DNA of 64,000 nt from Geodermatophilus sp. DSM 44513. GTDB lineage: Bacteria; Actinomycetota; Actinomycetes; Mycobacteriales; Geodermatophilaceae. Below are positions 1 through 8,963 of this stretch, in pieces (the first letter of the stretch is position 1; each line of letters begins with the position of its first letter). The translations under genes and the position numbers were made by a program. The stretch lies in NCBI RefSeq assembly GCF_032460525.1, contig NZ_CP135963.1, positions 2,728,001 through 2,792,000 on the forward strand. Direction: 5' to 3'. The notes beneath the pieces are model-generated. The model was given only the letters and a program-made list of their open reading frames with translations, ran no database searches and had not been told where the DNA came from.

Positions 1-1
1 C

Positions 2-1816
2 ATCGCGCCCGGCACCGGCGAGGGCACCCCGCAGGAGGTGCACGACCGGCAGCACTACGAGCTGGTCGACTGGCGCCGCGCCGACCGGGACCTCAACTAC
101 CGGCGGTTCTTCGCGATCAACACCCTCGCCGGGCTGCGCGCGGAGGACCCGGCGGTCTTCGAGGCCACCCACCGGCTGGTGCTGGACCTGGTCGCGCAGG
201 GCGCCGTCGACGGGCTGCGGATCGACCACCCCGACGGCCTGGCCGACCCCAGGGGCTACCTCGACCGGCTGGCCGAGGCCTCCGGTGGCCGGTGGACCGT
301 GGTGGAGAAGATCCTGGAGCCCGGCGAGGACCTGCCGGAGTCGTGGCGGGCCGCCGGGACGACGGGCTACGACGCGCTGGCCGAGGTCGACCAGGTGCTC
401 GTGGACCCGGCCGGCGAGGCCCGGCTGAGCGCGCTGGACACCGAGGTCTCCGGCGCCCCGGTGGACTACGCGGAGCTGGTGCGGAGCAGCAAGCGCGAGG
501 TGACCGACGGGATCCTCGGCTCTGAGCTGGCCCGCCTGGTCCGGGTCATCGGCGAGCTGCCGGGTGTCTCCGGTGAGGAGCAGCTGGAGGCGCTGGCCGA
601 GCTGCTGGCGTCCTTCCCGGTCTACCGCTCCTACCTGCCCGACGGCCGCGAGCACCTGGACGCCACCGTCGCCGCGGTGCGGGAGCGCCGTCCCGACCTC
701 ACCGCCGCGCTCGACGCGCTGCACCCGGTGCTGTCCCAGGCCGGCACCGAGGCGGCCACCCGCTTCGAGCAGACCAGCGGCCCGGTGATGGCCAAGGGCG
801 TCGAGGACAGCGCCTACTACCGGTGGGCGCGCTTCGTCGCGCTCAACGAGGTCGGCGGTGACCCCTCCCGGTTCGGCAGCACCGTCGAGGAGTTCCACGA
901 GGCGCAGCAGCGCCGTGCGGAGCGCCGGGCGGCGTCGATGACCGCGCTGTCCACCCACGACACCAAGCGCAGCGAGGACGTCCGGGCCCGGCTGGCGGTG
1001 CTCGCCGAGCTCGCCGCGGAGTGGGCCGAGCTGGTCCGCGGGCTGCTGACCCGCCACCCGCTGCCCGACCGGCCGCTGGCGCACCTGGTGTGGCAGAACC
1101 TCGTCGGCGCGTGGCCGCTGTCGCGCGAGCGGGCGCACGCCTACGCGGAGAAGGCGGCCCGCGAGGCGGGGACGTCGACGACCTGGACCGACGTCGACGA
1201 GGAGTTCGAGACCGCGCTGTTCGAGATGGTCGACGCGGCCTACGACGACGAGCGGACGAACGCCGAGATCGAGCGGTTCGTCGCCCGCATCACGCCGGCC
1301 GGCCGGTCCAACTCGCTGGCCCAGAAGATGCTGCAGCTGACCATGCCCGGCGTCCCCGACGTCTACCAGGGCACCGAGCTGTGGGACCTCTCGCTGGTCG
1401 ACCCGGACAACCGGCGTCCGGTGGACTACGAGCAGCGTCGCGGGCTGCTGGCCCGGCTGGACGGCGGGGAGGTCCCGGGCGTCGACGAGACCGGTGCGGC
1501 CAAGCTGCTGGTGGTGTCCCGGGTGCTGCGGGCCCGCCGGGAGCACCCCGAGTGGTTCGCCGGCTACGAGCCGGTGGCGGCGTCCGGGCTCGCGGCCGAC
1601 CACGTGGTCGCCTACGACCGCGGCGGCGTGGTGCCCGTGGCGACAAGGCTCCCGGTGGGCCTGTCGATCGCCGGGTGGAGCGACACGGCGCTGCAGCTGC
1701 CCACCGGGGCCTGGCGCGACCTGCTCACCGGCCGCCGGCACGTCTCCGACGCCGCCGGGCTGCCGGTGGCCGCCGTGCTCGAGCAGCTGCCGGTCGCCCT
1801 GCTCGTGCGGGACTGA
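2..1816 (+). CDS. treY: Malto-oligosyltrehalose synthase (TreY), 5' truncated by window edge
   Basis: This enzyme turns the reducing end of a malto-oligosaccharide into a terminal trehalosyl unit, the first step of the TreY-TreZ trehalose route in the cytoplasm. The reading frame is already open at base 2, so the N-terminal part of the (beta/alpha)8 barrel lies outside the window and about 604 residues remain. GH13 elements are visible: DGLRIDHPDGL holds the nucleophile aspartate, VVEKILEPGE the acid/base glutamate and STHDTKRSEDVRARL the transition-state region. The segment near MPGVPDVYQGTELWDLSL is typical of TreY. Its partner treZ lies 4.6 kb downstream, with unrelated genes between them. 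Assignment is firm; only the start is missing. Confidence 0.95.
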   Translation: MAPGTGEGTPQEVHDRQHYELVDWRRADRDLNYRRFFAINTLAGLRAEDPAVFEATHRLVLDLVAQGAVDGLRIDHPDGLADPRGYLDRLAEASGGRWTVVEKILEPGEDLPESWRAAGTTGYDALAEVDQVLVDPAGEARLSALDTEVSGAPVDYAELVRSSKREVTDGILGSELARLVRVIGELPGVSGEEQLEALAELLASFPVYRSYLPDGREHLDATVAAVRERRPDLTAALDALHPVLSQAGTEAATRFEQTSGPVMAKGVEDSAYYRWARFVALNEVGGDPSRFGSTVEEFHEAQQRRAERRAASMTALSTHDTKRSEDVRARLAVLAELAAEWAELVRGLLTRHPLPDRPLAHLVWQNLVGAWPLSRERAHAYAEKAAREAGTSTTWTDVDEEFETALFEMVDAAYDDERTNAEIERFVARITPAGRSNSLAQKMLQLTMPGVPDVYQGTELWDLSLVDPDNRRPVDYEQRRGLLARLDGGEVPGVDETGAAKLLVVSRVLRARREHPEWFAGYEPVAASGLAADHVVAYDRGGVVPVATRLPVGLSIAGWSDTALQLPTGAWRDLLTGRRHVSDAAGLPVAAVLEQLPVALLVRD

Positions 1817-1940
1817 GCCGGCCGGCCGGGCGTGCCCCGGTCGGCCGGGCGCCGGCCGTTGCACGCCGGTCGCCGCCGGGCAGCCCTCCGCGGGTCCGCG
1901 GGAACGCGCGGACGAGCCGGGCCGGCACTCCTCCCCCGGC

Positions 1941-1986
1941 GGAAGCTCGTGCTCTGCCCACCGTGGTGGGCAGAGCACGAGCTTCC
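1941..1986. repeat. Perfect 46-bp palindrome, copy 1
   Basis: The two 22-base arms (1941-1962 and 1965-1986) are exact reverse complements separated by only two bases (GT). The core is GTGCTCTGCCCACC and its complement. It starts about 125 bases after the treY stop. It could act as a transcription terminator or be a REP-like element; there is no T-run. A second, related copy follows at 2008-2043. Confidence 0.85.
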
Positions 1987-2007
1987 GCACCTCTGGTCGG
2001 CCGCTGT

Positions 2008-2043
2008 CTCGTGCTCTGCCCATGGTGGTGGGCAGAGCACGAG
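2008..2043. repeat. Palindrome copy 2, 15-bp arms
   Basis: Arms 2008-2022 and 2029-2043 are perfect complements with a six-base centre TGGTGG. The arm CTCGTGCTCTGCCCA matches the inner part of the palindrome at 1941-1986, so the two are copies of one element placed 21 bases apart. Confidence 0.85.
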
Positions 2044-2300
2044 CCCGTCGGGGAGGACGCCGGGACCCCCGCCCGGGGCCGACGGGCCGTCGGTCCGACC
2101 GCTCGGGCGCCCCGCGGCTCCCGTCGCGTGCCGTCCCCCCCGATCGGGACCGACGACCCGCGGCAGCCCGGTCACCGTGAGACGGACGTCACGGCGGCAC
2201 GGGTGACACCCCGCCCGCGGTGACGTGACCTGCGGTTCCCTCCCCGGCCGGTCCGGTGACCGGCTACGGTCACCCCCGTTGCCCCTGGGACGCGGGGTGA

Positions 2301-3131
<831 letters not shown>

Positions 3132-3149
3132 CCTGCCCCTGAGGCGCCG

Positions 3150-3203
3150 ATCACGGCGCCGTGACCGGCTCCGGAGCCCATCCGGCGGTCACGGCGCCGT
3201 GAT
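3150..3203. repeat. Palindrome-of-palindromes element
   Basis: The 14-base perfect palindrome TCACGGCGCCGTGA occurs at 3151-3164 and again at 3189-3202. The flanks extend so that 3150-3167 and 3186-3203 are also exact reverse complements of each other. It sits between the converging ends of rpf and the ABC permease gene, so it may act as a two-way terminator. The same nested design recurs at 39900-39963 with a different sequence. Confidence 0.8.
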
Positions 3204-3210
3204 AAGGCGA

Positions 3211-3276
3211 GGTGCTGGAACGGCCCCGTCCAGGGGCCCGCCCTGAGCCTGCGAAGGGCGGGGAGGACGGGGTCCT
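3211..3276 (+). repeat. Dispersed intergenic hairpin repeat, copy R1
   Basis: The copy runs from GTGCTGGAACGGCCCC to GGACGGGGTCCT. Stems CCCCGTCC/GGACGGGG and CCCGCCCT/AGGGCGGG enclose the loop GAGCCTGCGA. It ends one base before the stop codon of the minus-strand permease, between converging genes. Seven more copies (R2-R8) occur between 46 and 60 kb. Confidence 0.8.
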
Positions 3277-3277
3277 G

Positions 3278-4510
3278 TCAGAAGCGGATGGCGTCGATGA
3301 CCTTGGCGCGGACGGCGATCACCGCGGGCAGCAGGCCGGCCAGCGCGCCGACCGTGGTGGCCGCTACCAGCCCCTCCACCGCAGCGGCGACCGGGAAGCC
3401 GGGGGTGTCGGCCAGCGGGATCCCGCCGTTGAGCAGCGACTCCAGCGGCAGGCTGCGGACCAGCACGACCGACAGCGCCACCGCCGCGAGCCCGGCCAGG
3501 AACGTGGCGCAGACGCTCTCCAGCATGATCGCGGAGAAGATCCGCGACGAGGTGGCACCGAAGCTGCGCCGCACGCCGATCTCCCGGATCCGCTGGCGCA
3601 CGGTCACCAGCCCGATGTTGAGCACGCCGAGCCCGCCGAGGACGAGCACCACGGTGCCCGCGCCGCGGATGGCCAGCCGCAGCAGGGCCAGGGTCTCCTC
3701 CAGCCCCTCGGAGTCCTGCCGGTAGGCGTCCACCTGGACGCCCAGCGCCAGGCCGAGGTCGTTGGACACCACCGACATCACCTCGTCGGCCTGCTCGGGC
3801 GGCACCCACAGCTCCAGCGTCGCCGGCCCGTAGTAGGCGGCCGACGGGTCGGTCGGGTCGGCAGCACCCCGGGCCGGCGCGTCCCACGGGCCGGCGGAGC
3901 GGTCCACCCGGTAGGCCAGGAGCTCCTCGCCGTACCCCTCGCGGACCACGCCGACGATCGCCGCCGTCACCGGGCGGGACCCGCCGATGACGACGGTCGG
4001 GCGGGTGGACAGGTCCGGGACGCCGAGCGCGGCCAGGAACGCCTCGTTGACGACGACGGCCGGCGCCAGGCTCTGCCGGTCGCCCTCGCGCAGCCAGCGG
4101 CCCTCGACCGGCTCGATGCGGTGCAGCGGACCGTAGGACGGCGAGACGCGCTGGGTCTGCACGGCCTGCGTGCCCCCGGGCAGCCGGAAGCGGGTCTCCT
4201 CGTAGGCGACGCTCGCCGTCCCGGTGATCCCGTAGCGCTCGGTGAGGTCGGCGACGGCGGTGTCCCACTCGGCGGCGTCCGGCGGCATCCCGGTCTGCGG
4301 GTCGTAGGCGGTGACGGCGATCGTCGCCGACCGGCCGCCGTAGCGCTCGCCCTGCTCCTGCTGCACCTGGGCGACGATGAGGCCCAGCGCGGTCACCGTG
4401 GTCATGGCGAAGACGGCGAGGAAGACGCCGACCAGGGAGAGCACCACACGGGCCTTGTGCACCCGCACCTCGCTCCACGCCTCGGCGAGCGTGGCCAGCA
4501 GCGGGGTCAC
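3278..4510 (-). CDS. MacB-like ABC transporter permease
   Basis: This is the membrane subunit of a three-part MacAB-type export system. The 410-residue protein has one N-terminal membrane helix (about 25-50, VVLSLVGVFLAVFAMTTV), a long extracytoplasmic MacB periplasmic-core domain (about 55-280), then three helices of the FtsX domain (about 285-400). The GTG start at 4510 overlaps the stop of the upstream ATPase gene (GTGA), so the two are translationally coupled. As this is a monoderm, it more likely handles a peptide, lipid or cell-wall substrate than efflux through an outer membrane. The substrate cannot be read from the sequence. Confidence 0.88.
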   Translation of the reverse strand: MTPLLATLAEAWSEVRVHKARVVLSLVGVFLAVFAMTTVTALGLIVAQVQQEQGERYGGRSATIAVTAYDPQTGMPPDAAEWDTAVADLTERYGITGTASVAYEETRFRLPGGTQAVQTQRVSPSYGPLHRIEPVEGRWLREGDRQSLAPAVVVNEAFLAALGVPDLSTRPTVVIGGSRPVTAAIVGVVREGYGEELLAYRVDRSAGPWDAPARGAADPTDPSAAYYGPATLELWVPPEQADEVMSVVSNDLGLALGVQVDAYRQDSEGLEETLALLRLAIRGAGTVVLVLGGLGVLNIGLVTVRQRIREIGVRRSFGATSSRIFSAIMLESVCATFLAGLAAVALSVVLVRSLPLESLLNGGIPLADTPGFPVAAAVEGLVAATTVGALAGLLPAVIAVRAKVIDAIRF

Positions 4511-5226
4511 GCGACGACCTCCCCGGCCGGCGCGGTCGCCTCGGCCAGCGGGGTCAGCCGCCCGGCGTCCAGCCGGTAGCGACGGTCGGCCAGCCGGGCG
4601 ACGTTCAGGTCGTGGGTGATCGTGACCAGCGCGGCGCCGCCCGCCGCGGCGGACTCGGCCAGCAGCGCCATCACCTGGGCGCCGGTCTCCACGTCGAGGG
4701 CACCGGTCGGCTCGTCGGCCAGCACCACCCGCGGCGAGCGCACCAGCGCCCGGGCGATGGCCACCCGCTGCTGCTCGCCGCCGGACAGCCGCTCGGGGAC
4801 CATGTCGGTGCGGGCGCCCAGCCCCACCCGGTCCAGCACCGCCCGCGCCGTGCGGCGCCGGTGCAGGACGTCGCGGCCGCGGGCGTAGAGCAGCGGGGCG
4901 GCGACGTTCTCCTCGGCGGTGCGCCGCGGCAGCAGGTTGAACTGCTGGAAGACGAAGCCGAACACCTCACCGCGCAGCCGGGCCCGGCGGCGGGCGCGCA
5001 ACCGGTCGGTCGGCTCCCCGTCGAGCAGGTACTCCCCGCCGGTCGGGGTGTCCAGCAGGCCGAGGAGGTTGAGCAGGGTCGACTTGCCCGACCCGGAGCG
5101 GCCCACGATCGCGACGTGCTCGCCGGCGGCCACCTCCAGGTCCACCCCGGTCAGGATCGGCAGCACCCCGCCGTCGGGCAGTCCGACCTCGCGGCTGATC
5201 CCGCGCAGCGACAGCAGCGCGCTCAT
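4507..5226 (-). CDS. ABC transporter ATP-binding protein (MacB/LolD type)
   Basis: The 239-residue ATPase powers the permease encoded next to it. Walker A is GRSGSGKST (about residues 43-51), the signature is LSGGEQQRVAIARALV, Walker B is VVLADEP followed by TGALD, and the switch histidine is in ITHDLNVA. FVFQQFNLLPRRTAEENV is typical of the LolD/MacB/FtsE class. The ATG at 5226 overlaps the adaptor-gene stop (ATGA) and the gene ends in a GTGA overlap with the permease, so all three genes form one coupled unit. Confidence 0.93.
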   Translation of the reverse strand: MSALLSLRGISREVGLPDGGVLPILTGVDLEVAAGEHVAIVGRSGSGKSTLLNLLGLLDTPTGGEYLLDGEPTDRLRARRRARLRGEVFGFVFQQFNLLPRRTAEENVAAPLLYARGRDVLHRRRTARAVLDRVGLGARTDMVPERLSGGEQQRVAIARALVRSPRVVLADEPTGALDVETGAQVMALLAESAAAGGAALVTITHDLNVARLADRRYRLDAGRLTPLAEATAPAGEVVA

Positions 5227-6257
5227 CCGTAGGGCCCGGCCATCCCGGGCTGCTCGACGGTGTCGTCCGGCACCGGCACGAACAGCAGCACCTCGTCGCC
5301 CTCGGCCAGACCCTCGCGGACCTCCACCTGCTCGCCGTCGGTGAGCCCCAGGACGACCGCCCGCTCCTGCTGCGCGCCGTCGGGGCCGACCACCCACACG
5401 TTGCCCTGCTGCACCGAGCCCTGCACCGCGGTCACCGGGACGACCAGCACGTCCTCGGCGAGGCCGGCGTCGACGACCACCGTGGCGGCCATGCCGGCGA
5501 AGACGGTGGTGCCGGCCGGCACGCGGCAGCGGGCGGTGGTGCCGGCCTGCCCCGTGCCCGGAGCGGCCGGGTCGGCGACGGCGGCGGCCGGGTCGTCGGC
5601 CGGGTCCGGCGCGGCGACCGGCGCGCCCAGCGTCAGCCCGGTGCACGGGAAGGGCGCCGGCCCGCCTTTCACCTCGACCTCCGCGGTGGACGGCGGGGCG
5701 AGCAGCCGGAACTGGTCGTCCTGGGTGAGCGTCGCGGTGACCGACAGCGTCCCCGGGGAGACCGTCGCCACCCGGTCGCCGACCGCGACGAGCTGGTCGA
5801 CCAGCACGTCGACGGCGCCGACGGTGCCGGCCGCGGGCGCGGGGACGGTCGCCGTCCGCACCAGCGGCTCCCGCGGCGTGCTCGTCGGGTTGCCCTCGGC
5901 GTCGGTGCCGGTGACCGGCGCGCGCTCCTCCTCCCAGCGGACCTCGAGCACCGCGTCGCCCTCGGCCACCACGTCGCCGGGCTCGGCCAGCACCCGGCGG
6001 ACCGTGCCGGCCTTCGTCGCCCGGACCGGCACCGCGGCGTCGGCGACCACCGTGCCCTGCACGGTGACGGTGTTGGCGACCGTCCCGCGCGCGACGGGGA
6101 CGACCGGGGAGGAGAGGTCGACCGGGGGTGCGGCACCGGACACCGACGCGGTCTCCCCACCGCCCCCGCGGAAGGCCAGCACCACCAGGGCGGCGGCGAT
6201 CACGGCCCACACCAGCAGCCGGAGCACCGGCAGGACGACGGTGCGGACGGTGCCCAT
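5223..6257 (-). CDS. Membrane-fusion/adaptor protein of the ABC export operon
   Basis: The first gene of the minus-strand operon encodes 344 residues. An N-terminal membrane helix (about 6-28, VVLPVLRLLVWAVIAAALVVLAF) is followed by a lipoyl-like/HlyD arm (VPVRATKAGTVRRVLAEPGDVVAEGDAVLEV), an insert (about 105-260) and a C-terminal beta domain rich in EVREGLAEGDEVLL. This matches MacA-like adaptors that dock on the permease. The ATG at 6257 is preferred over an upstream start because the membrane helix follows at once and GGGGAG stands six to eleven bases ahead. The adaptor lacks a clear long coiled-coil hairpin, as expected when no TolC partner exists. Confidence 0.85.
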   Translation of the reverse strand: MGTVRTVVLPVLRLLVWAVIAAALVVLAFRGGGGETASVSGAAPPVDLSSPVVPVARGTVANTVTVQGTVVADAAVPVRATKAGTVRRVLAEPGDVVAEGDAVLEVRWEEERAPVTGTDAEGNPTSTPREPLVRTATVPAPAAGTVGAVDVLVDQLVAVGDRVATVSPGTLSVTATLTQDDQFRLLAPPSTAEVEVKGGPAPFPCTGLTLGAPVAAPDPADDPAAAVADPAAPGTGQAGTTARCRVPAGTTVFAGMAATVVVDAGLAEDVLVVPVTAVQGSVQQGNVWVVGPDGAQQERAVVLGLTDGEQVEVREGLAEGDEVLLFVPVPDDTVEQPGMAGPYG

Positions 6258-6308
6258 GGCGCTCCCCGGGGTGGTGGGGCACCCCCGGCGCCCCGATCGC
6301 AGCGCACG

Positions 6309-6335
6309 GTAACGGCACCGCGTCGCACCGGATAC
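6309..6335 (+). promoter_or_regulatory. GTAACG-type promoter motif, member F
   Basis: GTAACG (6309-6314), a 15-base spacer, then GGATAC (6330-6335), about 95 bases before treZ. It is the weakest match to the motif shared by five other promoters in 17-28 kb. An ordinary -10 TACCGA overlaps the same spot. Confidence 0.3.
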
Positions 6336-6430
6336 CGAGTGGCGCGCGGCACGCCGGACACGCGCGGTTGGCGGCCTCCGGCGCGGGCATCTCCCCCGGG
6401 ACACCCCGTCGGATCCCTGGAGGCCCCTGC

Positions 6431-8185
6431 ATGTCCGCTGCCGTCGAGTTCGCCGTCTGGGCGCCCATCCCGGAACGGGTCCGGCTGCAGGTCGACGGCT
6501 CGGTGCACGACATGCGCCGGGACGACGGCGGCTGGTGGCGCGCCGAGGTCGAGGCCGGCCCCGAGGCCGACTACGCCTTCCTGCTCGGGGACGACGACAA
6601 GCCGTACCCCGACCCGCGGTCGCGCCGCCAGCCGGAGGGCGTGCACGGGCCCTCCCGCCGCCACGACCCGGCGTCCTACGCGTGGGGCGACCGCGCCTGG
6701 ACCGGCCGCCCGCTGGCCGGCGGGGTGGTCTACGAGCTGCACGTCGGCACGTTCACCTCCGAGGGGACGCTGGACGCGGCGGTCGAGAAGCTGGACCACC
6801 TGGTCGAGCTCGGCGTGGACTTCGTCGAGCTGTTGCCGGTCAACGGCTTCGACGGCACGCACAACTGGGGCTACGACGGCGTCCTCTGGTACACGGTGCA
6901 GGAGACCTACGGCGGCCCGGCGGCCTACCAGCGCTTCGTCGACGCCTGCCACCAGCGTGGCCTGGGCGTCATCCAGGACGTCGTCTACAACCACCTGGGC
7001 CCGTCGGGGAACTACCTGCCGCTGTTCATGCCGGTCTTCGCCGAGGGTGGCGCGAACACCTGGGGCAGCTCGGTGAACCTGTCCGGCCCGGACTCCGACG
7101 AGGTGCGCCGCTACGTCATCGACAACGCGCTGATGTGGCTGCGCGACATGCACGTCGACGGGCTGCGGCTGGACGCCGTGCACGCGCTGGTCGACGAGCG
7201 GGCCACCCACGTGCTGGAGGAGATGGCCCAGGAGGTCGACCGGCTGTCAGTCGCCGTCGGCCGGCCGCTGACGCTGATCGCGGAGAGCGACCTCAACGAC
7301 CCGCGCATGGTCACCCCGCGGGTGGCGCACGGCACCGGCATCCACGCCCAGTGGAGCGACGACTTCCACCACGCGCTGCACGCCACGCTGACCGGTGAGG
7401 GGCAGGGCTACTACCGCGACTTCGCCGAGGCCGGGATCGGCGCGGTGGCCAAGACGCTGACCGGCGCCTTCTTCCACGACGGCGCGTGGTCCAGCTTCCG
7501 CCGCCGGCACCACGGCCGGCCGGTGGACACCGCGCTGCTGCCCGGCTGGAAGTTCGTCGGCTACCTGCAGGACCACGACCAGATCGGCAACCGGGCGATC
7601 GGTGACCGCATCTCCGCGTCGCTGTCCCCCGGCCTGCTCGCAGTCGGCGCGACGCTGGTGCTGACCAGCCCGTTCACCCCGATGCTGTTCATGGGCGAGG
7701 AGTGGGGCGCCGCGACGCCGTGGCAGTTCTTCACCAGCCACACCGACCCGGAGATCGGGAGGGCCACCGCCGAGGGCCGCAAGGGCGAGTTCGCCGAGCA
7801 CGGGTGGGACGCCGACGAGGTGCCCGACCCGCAGGACCCGGAGACCTTCCGGCGCTCGAAGCTGGACTGGGCGGAGCTGGGCAAGGAGCCGCACGCGGGG
7901 CTGCTCGGCGTCCACCGGGCCCTGCTCGCGCTGCGCCGGGCGCACCCCGACCTGGTCGACCCCGACCTGGCCGCGGTGCAGGTGGCCTGGGACGACGCCG
8001 ACCGCTGGCTGGTGGTGCACCGCGGCGCCCTGCGGGTGGTGGCGAACCTGTCCGACCGGCCGCACGAGATCGACCTGGACCGCCCGGCCGGCGAGGTCCT
8101 GTTCGCCACCGGGGAGGTCCCGTCCGTCGAGGGCGCCACGGTGACCCTGCCCGCGGAGAGCGCGGCCGTGCTGACCGTGTCCTGA
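6431..8185 (+). CDS. treZ: Malto-oligosyltrehalose trehalohydrolase (TreZ)
   Basis: The enzyme releases free trehalose from the product of TreY. The 584-residue protein has an N-terminal beta-sandwich (about 1-90, starting VEFAVWAPIPERVRL) and a GH13 barrel. The nucleophile aspartate is in DGLRLDAVHAL, the acid/base glutamate in LIAESDLNDPR and the third carboxylate in LQDHDQIGNR; a C-terminal beta domain follows from about 500. The ATG at 6431 has GGAGG eight bases ahead. Length and motif order are normal. The usual contiguous treX-treY-treZ order is broken here by rpf and the ABC operon. Confidence 0.95.
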   Translation: MSAAVEFAVWAPIPERVRLQVDGSVHDMRRDDGGWWRAEVEAGPEADYAFLLGDDDKPYPDPRSRRQPEGVHGPSRRHDPASYAWGDRAWTGRPLAGGVVYELHVGTFTSEGTLDAAVEKLDHLVELGVDFVELLPVNGFDGTHNWGYDGVLWYTVQETYGGPAAYQRFVDACHQRGLGVIQDVVYNHLGPSGNYLPLFMPVFAEGGANTWGSSVNLSGPDSDEVRRYVIDNALMWLRDMHVDGLRLDAVHALVDERATHVLEEMAQEVDRLSVAVGRPLTLIAESDLNDPRMVTPRVAHGTGIHAQWSDDFHHALHATLTGEGQGYYRDFAEAGIGAVAKTLTGAFFHDGAWSSFRRRHHGRPVDTALLPGWKFVGYLQDHDQIGNRAIGDRISASLSPGLLAVGATLVLTSPFTPMLFMGEEWGAATPWQFFTSHTDPEIGRATAEGRKGEFAEHGWDADEVPDPQDPETFRRSKLDWAELGKEPHAGLLGVHRALLALRRAHPDLVDPDLAAVQVAWDDADRWLVVHRGALRVVANLSDRPHEIDLDRPAGEVLFATGEVPSVEGATVTLPAESAAVLTVS

Positions 8186-8187
8186 CC

Positions 8188-8922
8188 GTGCGGCGGCTGC
8201 TGCCCGGGGTGGGCGGGGAGGGCACCGCCGACCTGGACGACACCGGTCTGGTCGAGGCCTACCGGCTGCCGCCCGGGCGGTCGCTGCGGGTCGACTTCGT
8301 CACCGCCCTCGACGGGTCGGTCACCGTCGGCGGGCGCAGCGGCGGCCTGGGCTCGCCGGGTGACCGGCGGGTGTTCCGCACGCTGCGGGCGCTGGCCGAC
8401 GTGGTGCTGGTCGGGCACGGCACCGCGGCCGCGGAGGGCTACCGGCCGGTGGACGCCGACCCGTCGGTCGCCGGGCTGCGGACGGTGCTGGACCGGCCGG
8501 CGTCAGCCCCGGTCGCGGTGGTGTCCCGCCGGGCGTCGCTGGCTCCGGACGGGCGGCTCGCCGTCCCCTCGACGCTGCTGGTCACCTGCGCGGCCGCCGA
8601 CCCCGACCGGCGGGCGGCGCTGGCGGCCGCCGGGGTGGGCGTGCTCGTCTGCGGGGACGACGACGTGGACCTGCCCGCCGCGCTGGACGCCCTGGCCGAG
8701 CGCGGGCTGGAACAGGTGCTGTGCGAGGGCGGACCGGCGCTGCTGTCCGCGGCACTGGCGGCCGGGGTGGTCGACGAGCTGGACCTCACGCTGGCCCCCG
8801 CCCTCGTCGGCAGTCCCGACCGGCTGCTCGCCGGGGCGCTCGCCGACGTCGTGCGCCCCCGTCTGGTCCAGCTGCTGGAGGAGGACGGCGTGCTGTTCAC
8901 CCGGTACGCGGTCGACCGGTAG
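8188..8922 (+). CDS. RibD C-terminal-domain pyrimidine reductase family protein
   Basis: The 244-residue protein is a stand-alone RibD-C/dihydrofolate-reductase-like fold. SLRVDFVTALDGSVTVGG at about residues 32-50 is the family substrate segment, FRTLRALADVVLVGHGTAAAEGY resembles the NADPH-binding segment, and LEQVLCEGGPALLSAAL is the second nucleotide motif. Members reduce 5-amino-6-ribosylaminouracil phosphate in riboflavin synthesis or act as F420/NADPH reductases. No deaminase half and no rib genes are nearby, so the true substrate is unknown. The GTG start lies two bases after the treZ stop, suggesting read-through from treZ. Confidence 0.82.
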   Translation: MRRLLPGVGGEGTADLDDTGLVEAYRLPPGRSLRVDFVTALDGSVTVGGRSGGLGSPGDRRVFRTLRALADVVLVGHGTAAAEGYRPVDADPSVAGLRTVLDRPASAPVAVVSRRASLAPDGRLAVPSTLLVTCAAADPDRRAALAAAGVGVLVCGDDDVDLPAALDALAERGLEQVLCEGGPALLSAALAAGVVDELDLTLAPALVGSPDRLLAGALADVVRPRLVQLLEEDGVLFTRYAVDR

Positions 8923-8963
8923 CCGGACCCGGCGCGGCGGCCGGCTCGTGCCAGGCTGGGCCG

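Noticed and set aside
1941..2043. tRNA or other structured RNA gene
   Set aside because: The folds are simple hairpins with no cloverleaf features. No tRNA was recognised anywhere in the window.
3211..3276. Insertion-sequence terminal repeat
   Set aside because: No transposase frame lies near any of the eight copies and no target duplication is visible.
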